Origin: Polyangium sp. 15x6 | Lineage (GTDB): Bacteria; Myxococcota_A; Polyangia; Polyangiales; Polyangiaceae | DNA: 64,000 nt | Assembly: GCF_029960785.1 (NCBI RefSeq) | Contig: NZ_JASBQE010000061.1 | Span: 1 to 64,000 of the forward strand | Reading direction: 5' to 3' | Part shown: positions 17,618 through 26,824 of the stretch, piece by piece | Numbering within the stretch: position 1 is the stretch's first letter | How the letters are laid out: each line of letters begins with the position of its first letter | Program-made: the position numbers and the translations under genes | The notes under the pieces: model-generated | Told to the model about the DNA's origin: nothing | Database searches by the model: none | Seen by the model: only the letters and a program-made list of their open reading frames with translations

Positions 17618-18391
17618 TCAGGGTTTTTTCGCGATGACGATGTACTGGTCGGGTAGGGTTTCCTGGATGGTCTCGGCCTTGAGGCCTGCGGCCTCGAGCT
17701 CGGCGATCATCGCCTCCGGCGTGATGCGGTGCTCCTTCGGCGGGCCCTTCGTGGCCTCCATCGTGAAGTCGACGATGACGAGCAAACCGCCGGGCTTGAG
17801 GCCGTCTTTGAGCTTCGCGGCGTAGTCCTTTCGTCCGTCGATGTGGTGCCACGTGTCGACGATGAGCACGCGATCGACGGTGGCCTGCCCGAGCCCCGGA
17901 TCGGACAGCCCGACCTGACGCGCCTCGACGTTGTCGAGCTTCTCCTTCACCGCGCGCTCGCGCAGGTAGCGCACCATGTCGGCCTCGACGTCGAGGGCGA
18001 GCACCTTGCCGCTCGGCCCGACGGCGCGCGAGAGGTGCGGCTCGAAGTACCCGGTGCCCGCGCCGATGTCCGCGACGACGAGGCCCGGCGTGATGCGCAT
18101 CGCGGCGACGACCTCGGCCGGCTTCTGCCACGCGTCGCGCGCCGGATCGTCGAACTCCTTGGCCCAGTCCTCGGCCTTCTCGAAGCGATGCACGAGCGGA
18201 CCGCCGTGCCCGTGATGGCCGCCGCCATGCCCGTGATGCGGTTTGCCGGGGAGTGCCCCATGCCCCTGGGTTTGCCTCGCCACGAGCTCGTCATGCGGCA
18301 TCGTCTCCGCCGTGCTGTAGACGGGCTTCGGGGGAGGTTTGCTCGCACAGGCGATGACGGGAAGCAGGAGGAGGCAATGGTAGGGCCGCAT
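17618..18391 (-). CDS. Lipoprotein with class I SAM-dependent methyltransferase domain
   Basis: 257 residues. ATG at 18391 gives a short hydrophobic leader with lipobox-like PVIAC. Residues 52-68 are a His/Gly cluster (HHGHGGGHHGHGG), possibly metal-binding. From about 95 follows a class I methyltransferase fold: VVADIGAGTGYF (SAM loop, 107-116), VLALDVEADMV (acidic residue after strand 2), VDRVLIVDTWHH, LKPGGLLVIVDF and a C-terminal ETLPDQYIVIAKKP. SAM is not known outside the cytoplasm, so either the leader does not export the protein or the domain has another role. It sits 11 bp after trmO in the same orientation. Confidence 0.88.
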   Translation of the reverse strand: MRPYHCLLLLPVIACASKPPPKPVYSTAETMPHDELVARQTQGHGALPGKPHHGHGGGHHGHGGPLVHRFEKAEDWAKEFDDPARDAWQKPAEVVAAMRITPGLVVADIGAGTGYFEPHLSRAVGPSGKVLALDVEADMVRYLRERAVKEKLDNVEARQVGLSDPGLGQATVDRVLIVDTWHHIDGRKDYAAKLKDGLKPGGLLVIVDFTMEATKGPPKEHRITPEAMIAELEAAGLKAETIQETLPDQYIVIAKKP

Positions 18392-18402
18392 CGGACGATG
18401 CG

Positions 18403-19311
18403 TTAGCACGCCGCCGGTTCCCCGCCCGGGGGAAAGCGGGCGTTGAAGGCGCGGTGGACGGCGACCGCAGGATCGTCGGACAGCGCGAGATCCCGCTCGC
18501 GGTAGCCAGTCCCGATCGACAGGACCGTCACGTCGCGGCGCTCGACCCGGAACCGGATGCGGAAGTCTTTGTGCGCGAGGCGCAAGGTCCCGTCGGGCAA
18601 CGCGCGGATGCGTCGGTACGGGTGCGGCTGCGGGCCGAGGCGGAGGGTGCGCGTGACGGGCGCGACGAGGTCGATCCCGTGTTCGTCCTTCAGGTACGCG
18701 GCCTGCTCCGCGGCGTACGGACTCCACGTGACGGAAAAACCCGGCTCGGGATCCGCCGGGATTTCGCCCGCGCTCTCGTTCTCCGCGGCGAGCGGCTCGA
18801 GCCAGCCCGTGCGCGCGCCGGGGCGCGCCTCCGCGTAGGGGATGTACGGTTTGATGTCGAGGACCGGGCTCTCGTCGATCATGTCCACGTCGCGCACGTG
18901 GATCACGAGGCCCTCGACGGAGACGAGCCGCACGAGCGAGAGGCCGATGGGGTTCGGTCGGTGCGGTGATCGCGTGGCGAGCACGCCGCGGCGCTTTCCT
19001 GTGCTGCGCGGGGGCAGAACCTTGGGCCTCCAGTGGTACACGCCGGGGGCTCCGCTCGGACGAGCCGAGCTCTGCCCCCGGACCCCCGCGTTGAGGTGGA
19101 AGCAGAAGACGACCCAGAGGTACTCCCAGCCTTCGAGGTCGCTCACCGCGTGCTCGAGCCCGAGGCCGGAGGCGAGCTCGATGCGGCCCTCCGCGCCCTC
19201 CGAGGCGTGTGGCTGGCGCGGCGTGCTCACGCGATCGGGGAACGGCGTGCGCAGGATCCCGATCGGCGTGAACGAGAACGGCTGGAGGCGGGGATCGTCG
19301 GGAGGCAGCAA
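18403..19311 (-). CDS. trmO: tRNA (adenine37-N6)-methyltransferase TrmO
   Basis: About 302 residues from a TTG start. TrmO methylates N6 of t6A37 in threonine tRNA. The family signature FSFTPIGILRTPF opens the domain, then EGWEYLWVVFCFH, RSPHRPNPIGLSLVRL, VLDIKPYIPY, and a C-terminal Arg-rich barrel (RRIRALPDGTLRLAHKDFRIRFRV). The start is uncertain: no ATG lies in frame, and the frame stays open upstream through three 51-bp repeats that each carry a TTG (19362, 19413, 19464). The TTG at 19311 is chosen because TrmO homologues begin just before the PIGILRTPF segment. Confidence 0.9.
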   Translation of the reverse strand: MLPPDDPRLQPFSFTPIGILRTPFPDRVSTPRQPHASEGAEGRIELASGLGLEHAVSDLEGWEYLWVVFCFHLNAGVRGQSSARPSGAPGVYHWRPKVLPPRSTGKRRGVLATRSPHRPNPIGLSLVRLVSVEGLVIHVRDVDMIDESPVLDIKPYIPYAEARPGARTGWLEPLAAENESAGEIPADPEPGFSVTWSPYAAEQAAYLKDEHGIDLVAPVTRTLRLGPQPHPYRRIRALPDGTLRLAHKDFRIRFRVERRDVTVLSIGTGYRERDLALSDDPAVAVHRAFNARFPPGGEPAAC

Positions 19312-19326
19312 TGGGCTCGGGGGTTT

Positions 19327-19479
19327 GGGGGCGAAGCTCGGCTCGCCGAGCGTAGCCCCCAAGCGTAGACCATCAATGGGGGCGAAGCTCGGCTCGCCGA
19401 GCGTAGCCCCCAAGCGTAGACCATCAATGGGGGCGAAGCTCGGCTCGCCGAGCGTAGCCCCCAAGCGTAGACCATCAAT
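19327..19479. repeat. Perfect 51-bp x3 tandem hairpin repeat
   Basis: Three identical 51-bp units at 19327, 19378 and 19429. Each is a 34-nt imperfect palindrome (gggggcgaagctcggc, TC loop, then gccgagcgtagccccc; 14 of 16 pairs) plus a 17-nt spacer aagcgtagaccatcaat. The last unit ends one base before the stop codon of the esterase gene, and the first ends at the start of trmO. Unit length is 17 codons, so the array can be read in frame with trmO. Confidence 0.95.
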
Positions 19480-22400
19480 TCACTCGGTCCACATCGACTC
19501 GGTCTCGCCCATCGTGCGGTAGTTCGTGTCGATGTGGTTCATGAGCTCGAGCCACCACGTCTCGAGCTTCGCGCCGCTCTGGAGCGGGCTCTCGCCGAAG
19601 AACGTGCCGCGAATGCACTCGGCCTTGCCGTCCGGACCGACGCGGCAGCGGCCGTCGACGAAGACGAGGATCATCTTCGGCAAGCGGCTCTCCGCGCTGT
19701 CCGCCGGCGAGTTCATGAACGTCTTGATCAAGGCCGACGCCGCGACGAGATCCTGCGGCTCCTGGCCGTAGCCGTGCAGCGCGTAGACGACCGGGTAGCG
19801 CCGATCCTTCTGATCCTTGTGCGAATAACCGGGCGGCAGCGCCACGCTGACCGGGCCGACGCGGCCGAGCGATGATTTGAACTCGAACGAACAGGCGCCC
19901 TGCACCTCGCACGACTCCGCCTCCGGATCCGGGTCGTCGTTGCTCTCCAGGACGAGCGTGCGCAGCTCCGGATCGGGCCAGCGCGAGCTGATGAAGTAGA
20001 GCGCGCTCTGCAAGCGGGCGACGAGCTCGTTCGCCGTGCCCACGTGCTGGCCGCTGCCGCTCTCGATGTCCTCGGCCGTCGGATCGAGCTTGCCGTACCG
20101 CTGGAGCACGATGCCCGGCAGGTCCTCGTAGGGCACGCGCGAGGGCGCGTAGCCGCTCAGGTTGCCCGGCGTGAGCTCGGGGTGCTGCGTGAAGTCCGAG
20201 AAGTACGTGACGTTGCGCCTGCGCGCGCCGAACGCGCCCGCGAGGTGCTGCGCGCTGACGGCGAAGTTGAAGAGGTCACGCGTGCCGCCGTCGGTCCACA
20301 CGTCGATGCGACGCATGGCCGCGTCGTCGAGCTCGCCGCCGGGCGGCGTGTCGCGCGTGATGCGATGCACGATCGAGTGCGCGTCGCGCTCCCAGAACCG
20401 ATCGAGCCCGCTCGCGACCGTGAACTTCCCGTCGCCCTCGCCGACGTCGTAGCCGTCGCCCTCCTTTTGCCAGCCGCCGGGCGGTTGCTGCTTCGTGCCG
20501 GCCACGCCGTCGAGGCCGACGTCCTGGAACGGCTCGCCGTCGTCGAAGCGCATGTTGCGCTCGGTGCCGCCCGGGTTGTACTGCGCGTCGTAGTCGTCGC
20601 CGGCGGGATCCTCGTTCACGCCGGGCATGTAGCCAGGCTCCTGGGTGCTCGGGATCCCGTCCTTGCCGACGTCGTCCCAGGGCTCGTGGCCAGCGCGGAT
20701 GATCGGCTCGAGCTCGTCGCGCTTGCCGTTGCCGTTGTAGTCGACCGCGAGCGCGAGCTCGAGCGGGAAGCCATTGCTCTCGTCGGTCCACCAGTTCGAG
20801 TACGGCGTGCGCTCCTGCTTCTGCGGCGAGCCGTCGCAGACGGTGATCACCGGGAAGGTGCCGTCGGGGTTGAACTCGTCGTCGAAGTAGTTCGTGAGCG
20901 TGAGCGTGTTCGCGCAGCGCTCCGTCGGGCAGTTCTGCGCGAGCTCCTCCTGCTTGTCCTTGTCCGGCCCGTCGAGCGGATCGACCCAGAGCGTGCACTC
21001 GTCCGTCGGACGACCACCGGTCTGGCTCGGATCGTTCGGACGAACGCCGGCGGGCAGGTTCTCCGCGCCGGGCGTGAGGTTCTCGCCGTTCGGGTTGCCG
21101 AACATGACGGCGAGGTCGCGGAAGATCTGCACGTACGCCTCGCGGTTGAAGCTGCCGCCGGTGCCGCTGCGCGGGTACTCGAACCACCACTGGTTGAAGA
21201 CCTGCGTGTGCTCGTACGGGTCGCGCGGCGGCAGCATCCAGGCGCACTTGCCGGGCGATCCGTCGATCACGCCGATGCACGTCTCGTCCTGCGCGCACTC
21301 GGCGTTCGTCTGGCAGAGCGTGGGCTCGAGGTTGATGTCGCCGAGGACCGTGCCCTTCTGGATCGGTCGGAATCCGCCGACGTAGTGGCGTTTGACGGCG
21401 TCGAGCATCCACGTCCAATCGACCGGGCCGCCGAGCGGGGCGAGGACGTCGAAGAGGTGGTGGTGGCGCATGCCGAACATGGCCGTGCCGCCGCCGCCCA
21501 TGGAGACGCCGAGGATCGCGCGGTGGGTGAGCCTGCGCGGGAAGGCGTTCGTGCCCGCGTCCTCCGCCACGACGGCCTGGTAGGTGCCGAGCCGCGGCGC
21601 CTTGAACGAGAGCGCCCATCCGTCGCCCATCTTCACGAAGCGAGCGTCCGCGACGGGGACGACGCGCGGCTCCTTGAAGGCCGGGCCCGAGTACGAGACG
21701 GCGAGGTGCCGGAGGCGCGCTTTGTCGGGCAAACGCGCGGGGTTCACGGGGATGGTCATCGGCACGTCGCGCTGGAACTTCGAGGCGACCGGGCCGAACG
21801 TGACCGCAGGGCCGAGGGCCGTGTAGCCCGCAGGGGGCTTCGTGTCGGCGCAGGCGATCGTCGCGTCGAATTTGGGGACGCTCCAGAGGAAGCTGCCGCT
21901 GTTCGGGTTGCTCGCGCGCTCGGGCAGGCCGAGGCTCGCCGCGGCAAGGCTGCCCTTCGCGGTGAGCGTCGTGCCGCCCTCGACGGGGCCCGCCGCGCCG
22001 TCGCCAGACGCGCAGGTGAGGTCCGCGGTGCCAGACGTGTCGAGCACCTCGACTTCGAGCGTGGCCTCGGCGTCGGTGCCGTCGCCGCGGGGGAGGAAGG
22101 CCTTCACCGTGGCGCTGCCGCCGGTCTTGCCAGGGGCGACCGCGACGTCGACGCCGGCCTTGTACAGATCGAGCGTGTCGGCCTTCGGCGCGGGCGTGAC
22201 GTCCGCGCTCGAGGTCTCGAAGCGGATGGCGGTCTTCGTGCAGAAGTCGGGCTCGGCGACGAGGCGGACCGACCGCGACGCGCACGTCGCGCCGTCCGCG
22301 CACTTGGCGAGGAACACCCGGCTCGGCTCGAAGCGGAGCTTGACCACGTCGGGCGACGGCGCCGAGCAGTAATCACCCGGCCGGAGCGTCGGGTCCGTGC

Positions 22401-22536
22401 CGCCGGGGTTCGTCCCCGGCGTGGTTTCGGTGGTGCAACTCGGCGCGGCGACGGCGCCGATCGCGCCGAGCAGCGCGAGGACGAAAGCCGCGCGTGTGCG
22501 CTTGGAAGAAAAGCCCCCTAGGCGAGCGGTTGTCAT
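19480..22536 (-). CDS. Esterase-like lipoprotein, possibly circularly permuted
   Basis: 1018 residues with lipobox-like VAAPSC near 34. A nucleophile elbow (THRAILGVSMGGGGTAMFG, Ser345) lies in the first half, followed by FDVLAPLGGPVDW typical of the segment after the elbow in D-type esterases. Residues ~590-650 hold Asp-rich calcium-type motifs (DYNGNGKRDELEP). The last 130 residues carry what is normally the beginning of such an esterase: RYPVVYALHGYGQEP (oxyanion HG, about 921-922), MILVFVDG, CIRGTFFGES and HIDTNYRT. It ends where the elbow would be expected. Exported hydrolase likely; substrate unknown. Confidence 0.8.
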   Translation of the reverse strand: MTTARLGGFSSKRTRAAFVLALLGAIGAVAAPSCTTETTPGTNPGGTDPTLRPGDYCSAPSPDVVKLRFEPSRVFLAKCADGATCASRSVRLVAEPDFCTKTAIRFETSSADVTPAPKADTLDLYKAGVDVAVAPGKTGGSATVKAFLPRGDGTDAEATLEVEVLDTSGTADLTCASGDGAAGPVEGGTTLTAKGSLAAASLGLPERASNPNSGSFLWSVPKFDATIACADTKPPAGYTALGPAVTFGPVASKFQRDVPMTIPVNPARLPDKARLRHLAVSYSGPAFKEPRVVPVADARFVKMGDGWALSFKAPRLGTYQAVVAEDAGTNAFPRRLTHRAILGVSMGGGGTAMFGMRHHHLFDVLAPLGGPVDWTWMLDAVKRHYVGGFRPIQKGTVLGDINLEPTLCQTNAECAQDETCIGVIDGSPGKCAWMLPPRDPYEHTQVFNQWWFEYPRSGTGGSFNREAYVQIFRDLAVMFGNPNGENLTPGAENLPAGVRPNDPSQTGGRPTDECTLWVDPLDGPDKDKQEELAQNCPTERCANTLTLTNYFDDEFNPDGTFPVITVCDGSPQKQERTPYSNWWTDESNGFPLELALAVDYNGNGKRDELEPIIRAGHEPWDDVGKDGIPSTQEPGYMPGVNEDPAGDDYDAQYNPGGTERNMRFDDGEPFQDVGLDGVAGTKQQPPGGWQKEGDGYDVGEGDGKFTVASGLDRFWERDAHSIVHRITRDTPPGGELDDAAMRRIDVWTDGGTRDLFNFAVSAQHLAGAFGARRRNVTYFSDFTQHPELTPGNLSGYAPSRVPYEDLPGIVLQRYGKLDPTAEDIESGSGQHVGTANELVARLQSALYFISSRWPDPELRTLVLESNDDPDPEAESCEVQGACSFEFKSSLGRVGPVSVALPPGYSHKDQKDRRYPVVYALHGYGQEPQDLVAASALIKTFMNSPADSAESRLPKMILVFVDGRCRVGPDGKAECIRGTFFGESPLQSGAKLETWWLELMNHIDTNYRTMGETESMWTE

Positions 22537-22584
22537 GGGGACGGGAGGATACCGAAGCCGCGCGCCGCTCGCGACGGCCGTGAA

Positions 22585-24231
22585 TCAGGGCTCGGGCGCT
22601 CCGGGATCGGGCGCAGGCTCGGGCGGCGGCTCGGGGGGCATCTCCTCGCCGAGATCGGGGAGCACGCCCGTGACCGGAGACTTGTCGATCGGCGCGACGA
22701 TCACGCCGTCGGTCACGGTGCCGAGCCACGAGCCCTGGAGCGAGACGGGCACCGCGATGTCGTCGACCGTCGCGCCGGCCGCCGCGAAGATCTGGATGAG
22801 GCCGATTTTTCCCTCGATGGCAGAACCATCCTGGGCCGCGTCCCAGCGCGCGGTGAGCGCTTCCTGACAGAGGCCCGCGAGACACGTGGCGTCGCAGGTC
22901 CCGAAGCCGCCGAGGGCTTGGCCGAGCGCGTCGCAGCCCGCGATCGTCGCGAGCGCGTCGCCCATCGTGCTGCCTTCGGGCGCGCCTTCGAGCGCCGCGC
23001 TTTTGCACGCGCCGCCCACGTAACGCGTGGGCAGCCAGAAGATCTCGCCGCTCGTGGAGATGTTGTCGCCCGGCTCGGACGCGATCTTCACGAGGTGCGT
23101 GCCGGGCATGCCGGCTTCGTCGGCCGGAACGACGCCGAAGCGGCTCGGCGAAAAACTCCCGTACCCGGGGACGGCCGTGATCGCGGTGAGGCGACCCGCG
23201 AGCTCGGTCGGCGGCGCGGCGGTGGCCGTCTGCAAGAAGCCTTCGATCGCCGCGCGCAGCGACATCGGCTGCGCGGCGAGGTGATCCTTCGTGATCGTGT
23301 CCCAGCCGCTCGCCGCGCGAGCCTCGGCGAAGAGCACGGCGTCTTGCTCGGACACGCGCGCGGCCATCTCGTCGAGCAGCACGCTGGCCATCTCGACATC
23401 GGCGGGCGAGAACCCGTCCAGCAAGCTCTTGCCCGCGGCCGTCATCATCGACAGGAACGGCGTCTGCGCGGGCGAGAAGGTGAACGTCACGTCGAGGTCG
23501 GTCTTGCCGACCACGACGGGTTTGTCGATGATGTTGACCTTGATCGTCTGCGTCGTGCCGGCGATGAGGCCGCTCGCCGTCGCGCAGCCCCAGGCGTAGT
23601 GGCCGGCGCGCACCGAGACCGCGATCGTCGGGCCCACGGGCGCTTTTTCCACGAGCAGCGGCGTGTCGACGGGCGCGCTGCCCACGAACTCGGCCGGGGC
23701 GTTCTCCGGCAGGAGCGGCGCGACCGCCTCGCACGTCGAGCGCGGCAGCAAGCTGACCGTCCACTCCGTGACCTCGCGTTTGCCCTTGTACTGCGGCACG
23801 ACCTCGAGCGTCGCGAAGCCGTCGCTGCTCACCGTGACCGGGAGCTCGGCCTCGGGGCCGTCCTTGATCCATGCGCGAAGCCGGTACTTCGTCGCCTTGT
23901 TCGGCGCGCGCATCGTCACCGTGGCGGTGCCCGCCGCGTCCATCGGCGCGGCCACGCGATCGAGCGTCGCGTCGAGCGAATCGCCGAGCAGGATGAACCT
24001 GACCTCGTCCGACGACGGCGGCTCCGTGCGCACCGTGATCGTGGCCATTTCACGCATGCCGAGCGTGAGAGGTCCCTCGTTCGTGAAGATGAGCTGCGTC
24101 TTGCGGGCCGGTTCGACGGGCGGCGACCAGGGCGTCTCCGCGCGATTCTCTTCCTCCGCGGAGCAGCCGAAAACGGCCGGCCCCGCCGTGGCGAAGAGGA
24201 CAAACCAGGAAAGTCGAGAAGGAAAGCGCAT
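22585..24231 (-). CDS. Lipoprotein with Ig-like N-terminal region, unknown function
   Basis: 548 residues. The start at 24231 gives a clear signal and lipobox AVFGC. Residues ~45-160 look like one or two beta-sandwich (Ig/Big-like) modules: LTLGMREMATITVRT and AGTATVTMRAPNKATKYRLRAWI. The middle includes an acidic helical segment (about 300-360) and several cysteines (STCEAV, GCATASG, CDATCLAGLCQ). The C-terminus is a Pro/Glu tail. No family recognised. It is upstream of the esterase-like gene with a 48-nt gap and probably co-transcribed. Confidence 0.85.
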   Translation of the reverse strand: MRFPSRLSWFVLFATAGPAVFGCSAEEENRAETPWSPPVEPARKTQLIFTNEGPLTLGMREMATITVRTEPPSSDEVRFILLGDSLDATLDRVAAPMDAAGTATVTMRAPNKATKYRLRAWIKDGPEAELPVTVSSDGFATLEVVPQYKGKREVTEWTVSLLPRSTCEAVAPLLPENAPAEFVGSAPVDTPLLVEKAPVGPTIAVSVRAGHYAWGCATASGLIAGTTQTIKVNIIDKPVVVGKTDLDVTFTFSPAQTPFLSMMTAAGKSLLDGFSPADVEMASVLLDEMAARVSEQDAVLFAEARAASGWDTITKDHLAAQPMSLRAAIEGFLQTATAAPPTELAGRLTAITAVPGYGSFSPSRFGVVPADEAGMPGTHLVKIASEPGDNISTSGEIFWLPTRYVGGACKSAALEGAPEGSTMGDALATIAGCDALGQALGGFGTCDATCLAGLCQEALTARWDAAQDGSAIEGKIGLIQIFAAAGATVDDIAVPVSLQGSWLGTVTDGVIVAPIDKSPVTGVLPDLGEEMPPEPPPEPAPDPGAPEP

Positions 24232-24296
24232 CGGGGGGGAGTTTACCCCGGAACGAGGCCGGCGGCGACCTCTCTCTCGCACGATCGCCAGGTTTT

Positions 24297-26639
24297 TCAG
24301 GGCGGGAGCGGCACGCGGTCTGTCCGGACGTGCGCGAGAGCGCCCGCGGCGGGCAAACCCGGAGGCGCCGAGGTCTTGCCGGGTAGCCCGGGCGAAACCA
24401 GGAGCCGCGCCGCGTTCCCGCAGAGAATCAAGGCCTCGCCGAACGCGAGGCCCGCCGCGACGAGCGGGCTCAAAAAGCCCGCCGCGCAGAGCGGGATGAC
24501 GGCCGCGTTGTAGACGACGGAGACGAGGAGGCTCTGCCGCAGGGTCGCCCGCAAGGCGCGCGCGAGGTCGACGAGCCACGCGATGGTCTCCAGGCGGTCG
24601 TCCGAGAGCACGAGGGGCGCCGGCACCGCCACGGGCAAAGCGCCCGGGGCGACGGCGAGCGAGACGTCCGCCGGGCACTTTTTCGCGCGGTCTTCCTGGC
24701 CGTCGCTGATGTGGAGGACACGCGCGCCGGCCTGCTGGAGGTCACGGACGTGCAGGGCTTTCTCCACGGGGCCGAGGCCGCCGAGCGCGGGCACGCCGAG
24801 CCGGTGCGCGAGCGCGAGCGTCGCGTCCGGACCGTCGCCGCTCACGAGCCGGCAGCCGAGGCCGCGCTGAAAGAGCGCGCGGAACGCCTTCTCCGCCCCG
24901 ACCCGCGGCGGATCCCAGAGCTCGAACCAGGCCTCGACGGTGCCGTTTCGACGGACGCACACGACGCTCGCACCCTCGCGCGCGTCCGGAGGCAAGGGAT
25001 CGCCGGGGCGCGCGGTCGAGACTTCCACGAGCGCGCCACGCGCCCGGCCGACCACGCCGTCGTGCCGCACGTCCGGGGTCTCGTCGAGCGGGCCCGGACG
25101 CACGCCGGCCACGGCGAGGTGATGCGCGATGGCGCGGCCTGCCCGGTGCGTCGCGCAGGATTGCAGCGCGGCGACGTCTTCGAGGATCGAGATGTCCGGG
25201 AACTCGCGCCACGCAAGGCGCGTGACCCGCGGCGTGCCCAGCGTCACGGTGCCCGTCTTGTCGAAGCAGGCGACCGTGGCGGTCGCGAGGCTTTCGAGCG
25301 CCGCCGGATCCTTGACGACCACGCCGGCCGCGCGCGCCCGCAGGACGGCGATGGTCCGCGCCGCCGGCAGCGCGATCAGGAAGGCCGCGGGCGAGGCGCC
25401 GATGAGCACCGCGATCGCCGTGAGATAACCGTCGGGGTGGAAGGGGCCGCGGCCGAGCAGCGCGTGCACGACGAACGCGAAGCCAGCGAAGGAGACGGAC
25501 GCGACCGAAAGCGCGAGCGAGGCGATGTGCGCGAACGATTTCCCGCTGCGTTGCCGCGCGTCGCGCTCGATCCGCAAGGCGGCGCGATGCACCTCGGCGT
25601 CGGCCGCGGCGGCGACCTCCGAAGAGGGCGCGCGCGCCACGCGCCCCGTGACCTCGCCCGAGAGGAGCCGCGCGCCGGTCTCGAGGATCTGCCCGCCAGC
25701 CCGATCCTCGGCGTGGCCATCCGGCAGGGCCACGCGCGCCGCGCTGTCGAGGACGATCTCCACCGGCGCGATGTCGCCTTCGCCGAGGCGCACGCGGTCC
25801 CCGGGCGCGAGTAGGGCGCACGCGACGCGCTCGTCCACGCCGCCCGCGCCCACGCGGCGCACGCGGGCCTCGCGGGCCGATGCGGCGTGCGAGAGGCTCC
25901 GGAAGGCGCGCGTGAGCAGCGCCGTGTGGGCGTAGAGCCCGAGGATCGAAAAACCCAGGATCGCGCCGGACGCCTCGAACGCCGCGAGCGACAGGCCGTC
26001 GAGCTCGAGCCCGAACCTCGCGAGCTTCTCCATGATGGAGGCGGCATGGCTCGGGTCGAACAACATCGCGAGGACGCCCAGGGCGAGCGCGACCGTGGCG
26101 CAGGCCAGCGTGACGACCTCGGTGCCGAGGACGCCGCGGCGGACGAGGGCGCGGGCGCGGTGGAAGAGGGGCGGTCCGGCCACGGCGAACAGCAGCAGCG
26201 TGAAGCCGAGCTCGACCCAGGCGATCTCCCGCTCGGGGGCGCGCGTGGGCCGCCACGAGGCGAGGGCGATGAGGTTCGCGAGCAGCGCGACGACCAGGCC
26301 GAACCGTCCGGCGTCGAGCCGCGCTCGTTCGCTCGGCTGTGCGCCCGTAGCGGCCGTGAGCGTGAAGCCGCGCTGGGCCATGGCCTGGGTGATCTCGCGC
26401 TCGCTCGTGACCCGTACGTCGTAGATGGCCTGGGCGATCTCGCCGAAGAAGCCGACGGAGGCCGCGCGGACGCCGGGCAGCGCGCGCAAGGCTTGCTCGG
26501 CGTGGCGGGCGCAGCTCCGGCAGGAGAGGCCTTCGACGTGGAAGGTCGCCTCGTGCTCGAACGCGGGGCGCCCGCGGCCGCCCTCGCGTCCGGGACGAGC
26601 GTCTCCATCGACCAGCGCAGTGGGGAAGGATTTGTGCAT
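24297..26639 (-). CDS. Divergent heavy-metal (P1B-type) P-type ATPase
   Basis: 780 residues. An N-terminal HMA domain carries CRSC (Cys40, Cys43) and is followed by about eight membrane segments, a normal layout for a metal-exporting P1B ATPase of the inner membrane. The phosphorylation motif DKTGTVT is intact (Asp460). Other hallmarks are altered: the metal-binding CPC in the sixth helix is SPA (416-418), the HP dipeptide is HH (506-507), the GDGxND hinge is SDGQED (645-650), and I cannot find TGES in the actuator domain. It may be a non-transporting relative or use other ligands. Not close enough to a named subfamily for a symbol. Confidence 0.85.
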   Translation of the reverse strand: MHKSFPTALVDGDARPGREGGRGRPAFEHEATFHVEGLSCRSCARHAEQALRALPGVRAASVGFFGEIAQAIYDVRVTSEREITQAMAQRGFTLTAATGAQPSERARLDAGRFGLVVALLANLIALASWRPTRAPEREIAWVELGFTLLLFAVAGPPLFHRARALVRRGVLGTEVVTLACATVALALGVLAMLFDPSHAASIMEKLARFGLELDGLSLAAFEASGAILGFSILGLYAHTALLTRAFRSLSHAASAREARVRRVGAGGVDERVACALLAPGDRVRLGEGDIAPVEIVLDSAARVALPDGHAEDRAGGQILETGARLLSGEVTGRVARAPSSEVAAAADAEVHRAALRIERDARQRSGKSFAHIASLALSVASVSFAGFAFVVHALLGRGPFHPDGYLTAIAVLIGASPAAFLIALPAARTIAVLRARAAGVVVKDPAALESLATATVACFDKTGTVTLGTPRVTRLAWREFPDISILEDVAALQSCATHRAGRAIAHHLAVAGVRPGPLDETPDVRHDGVVGRARGALVEVSTARPGDPLPPDAREGASVVCVRRNGTVEAWFELWDPPRVGAEKAFRALFQRGLGCRLVSGDGPDATLALAHRLGVPALGGLGPVEKALHVRDLQQAGARVLHISDGQEDRAKKCPADVSLAVAPGALPVAVPAPLVLSDDRLETIAWLVDLARALRATLRQSLLVSVVYNAAVIPLCAAGFLSPLVAAGLAFGEALILCGNAARLLVSPGLPGKTSAPPGLPAAGALAHVRTDRVPLPP

Positions 26640-26774
26640 CGTCGCCGCGAACCGGAGTCGCCGGGTGCGCTAGCGAACTTCGGGCCGACCGGCCCGGGCA
26701 AGTCGTGCACGGGCCGAGGTCGGTAACACCGCGTAATTGCGGAAAATCGTGACGGGAAGGGAGAACGTGGAGGG

Positions 26775-26793
26775 CCGCCGGGACGATCGGCGG
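26775..26793 (-). terminator. Possible terminator hairpin
   Basis: Stem ccgccg/cggcgg with a 7-nt loop, about 30 nt downstream of the stop of the minus-strand lipoprotein gene and before the P-type ATPase gene. No clear T tract. Confidence 0.4.
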
Positions 26794-26824
26794 GGAGGCG
26801 GGGGGATCCGACCCTTCCGGGTCG

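Noticed and set aside
19327-19479. CRISPR-like reading of the 51-bp units (34-nt palindrome plus 17-nt spacer)
   Set aside because: The 17-nt spacers are identical in all units, so this is a simple tandem repeat.
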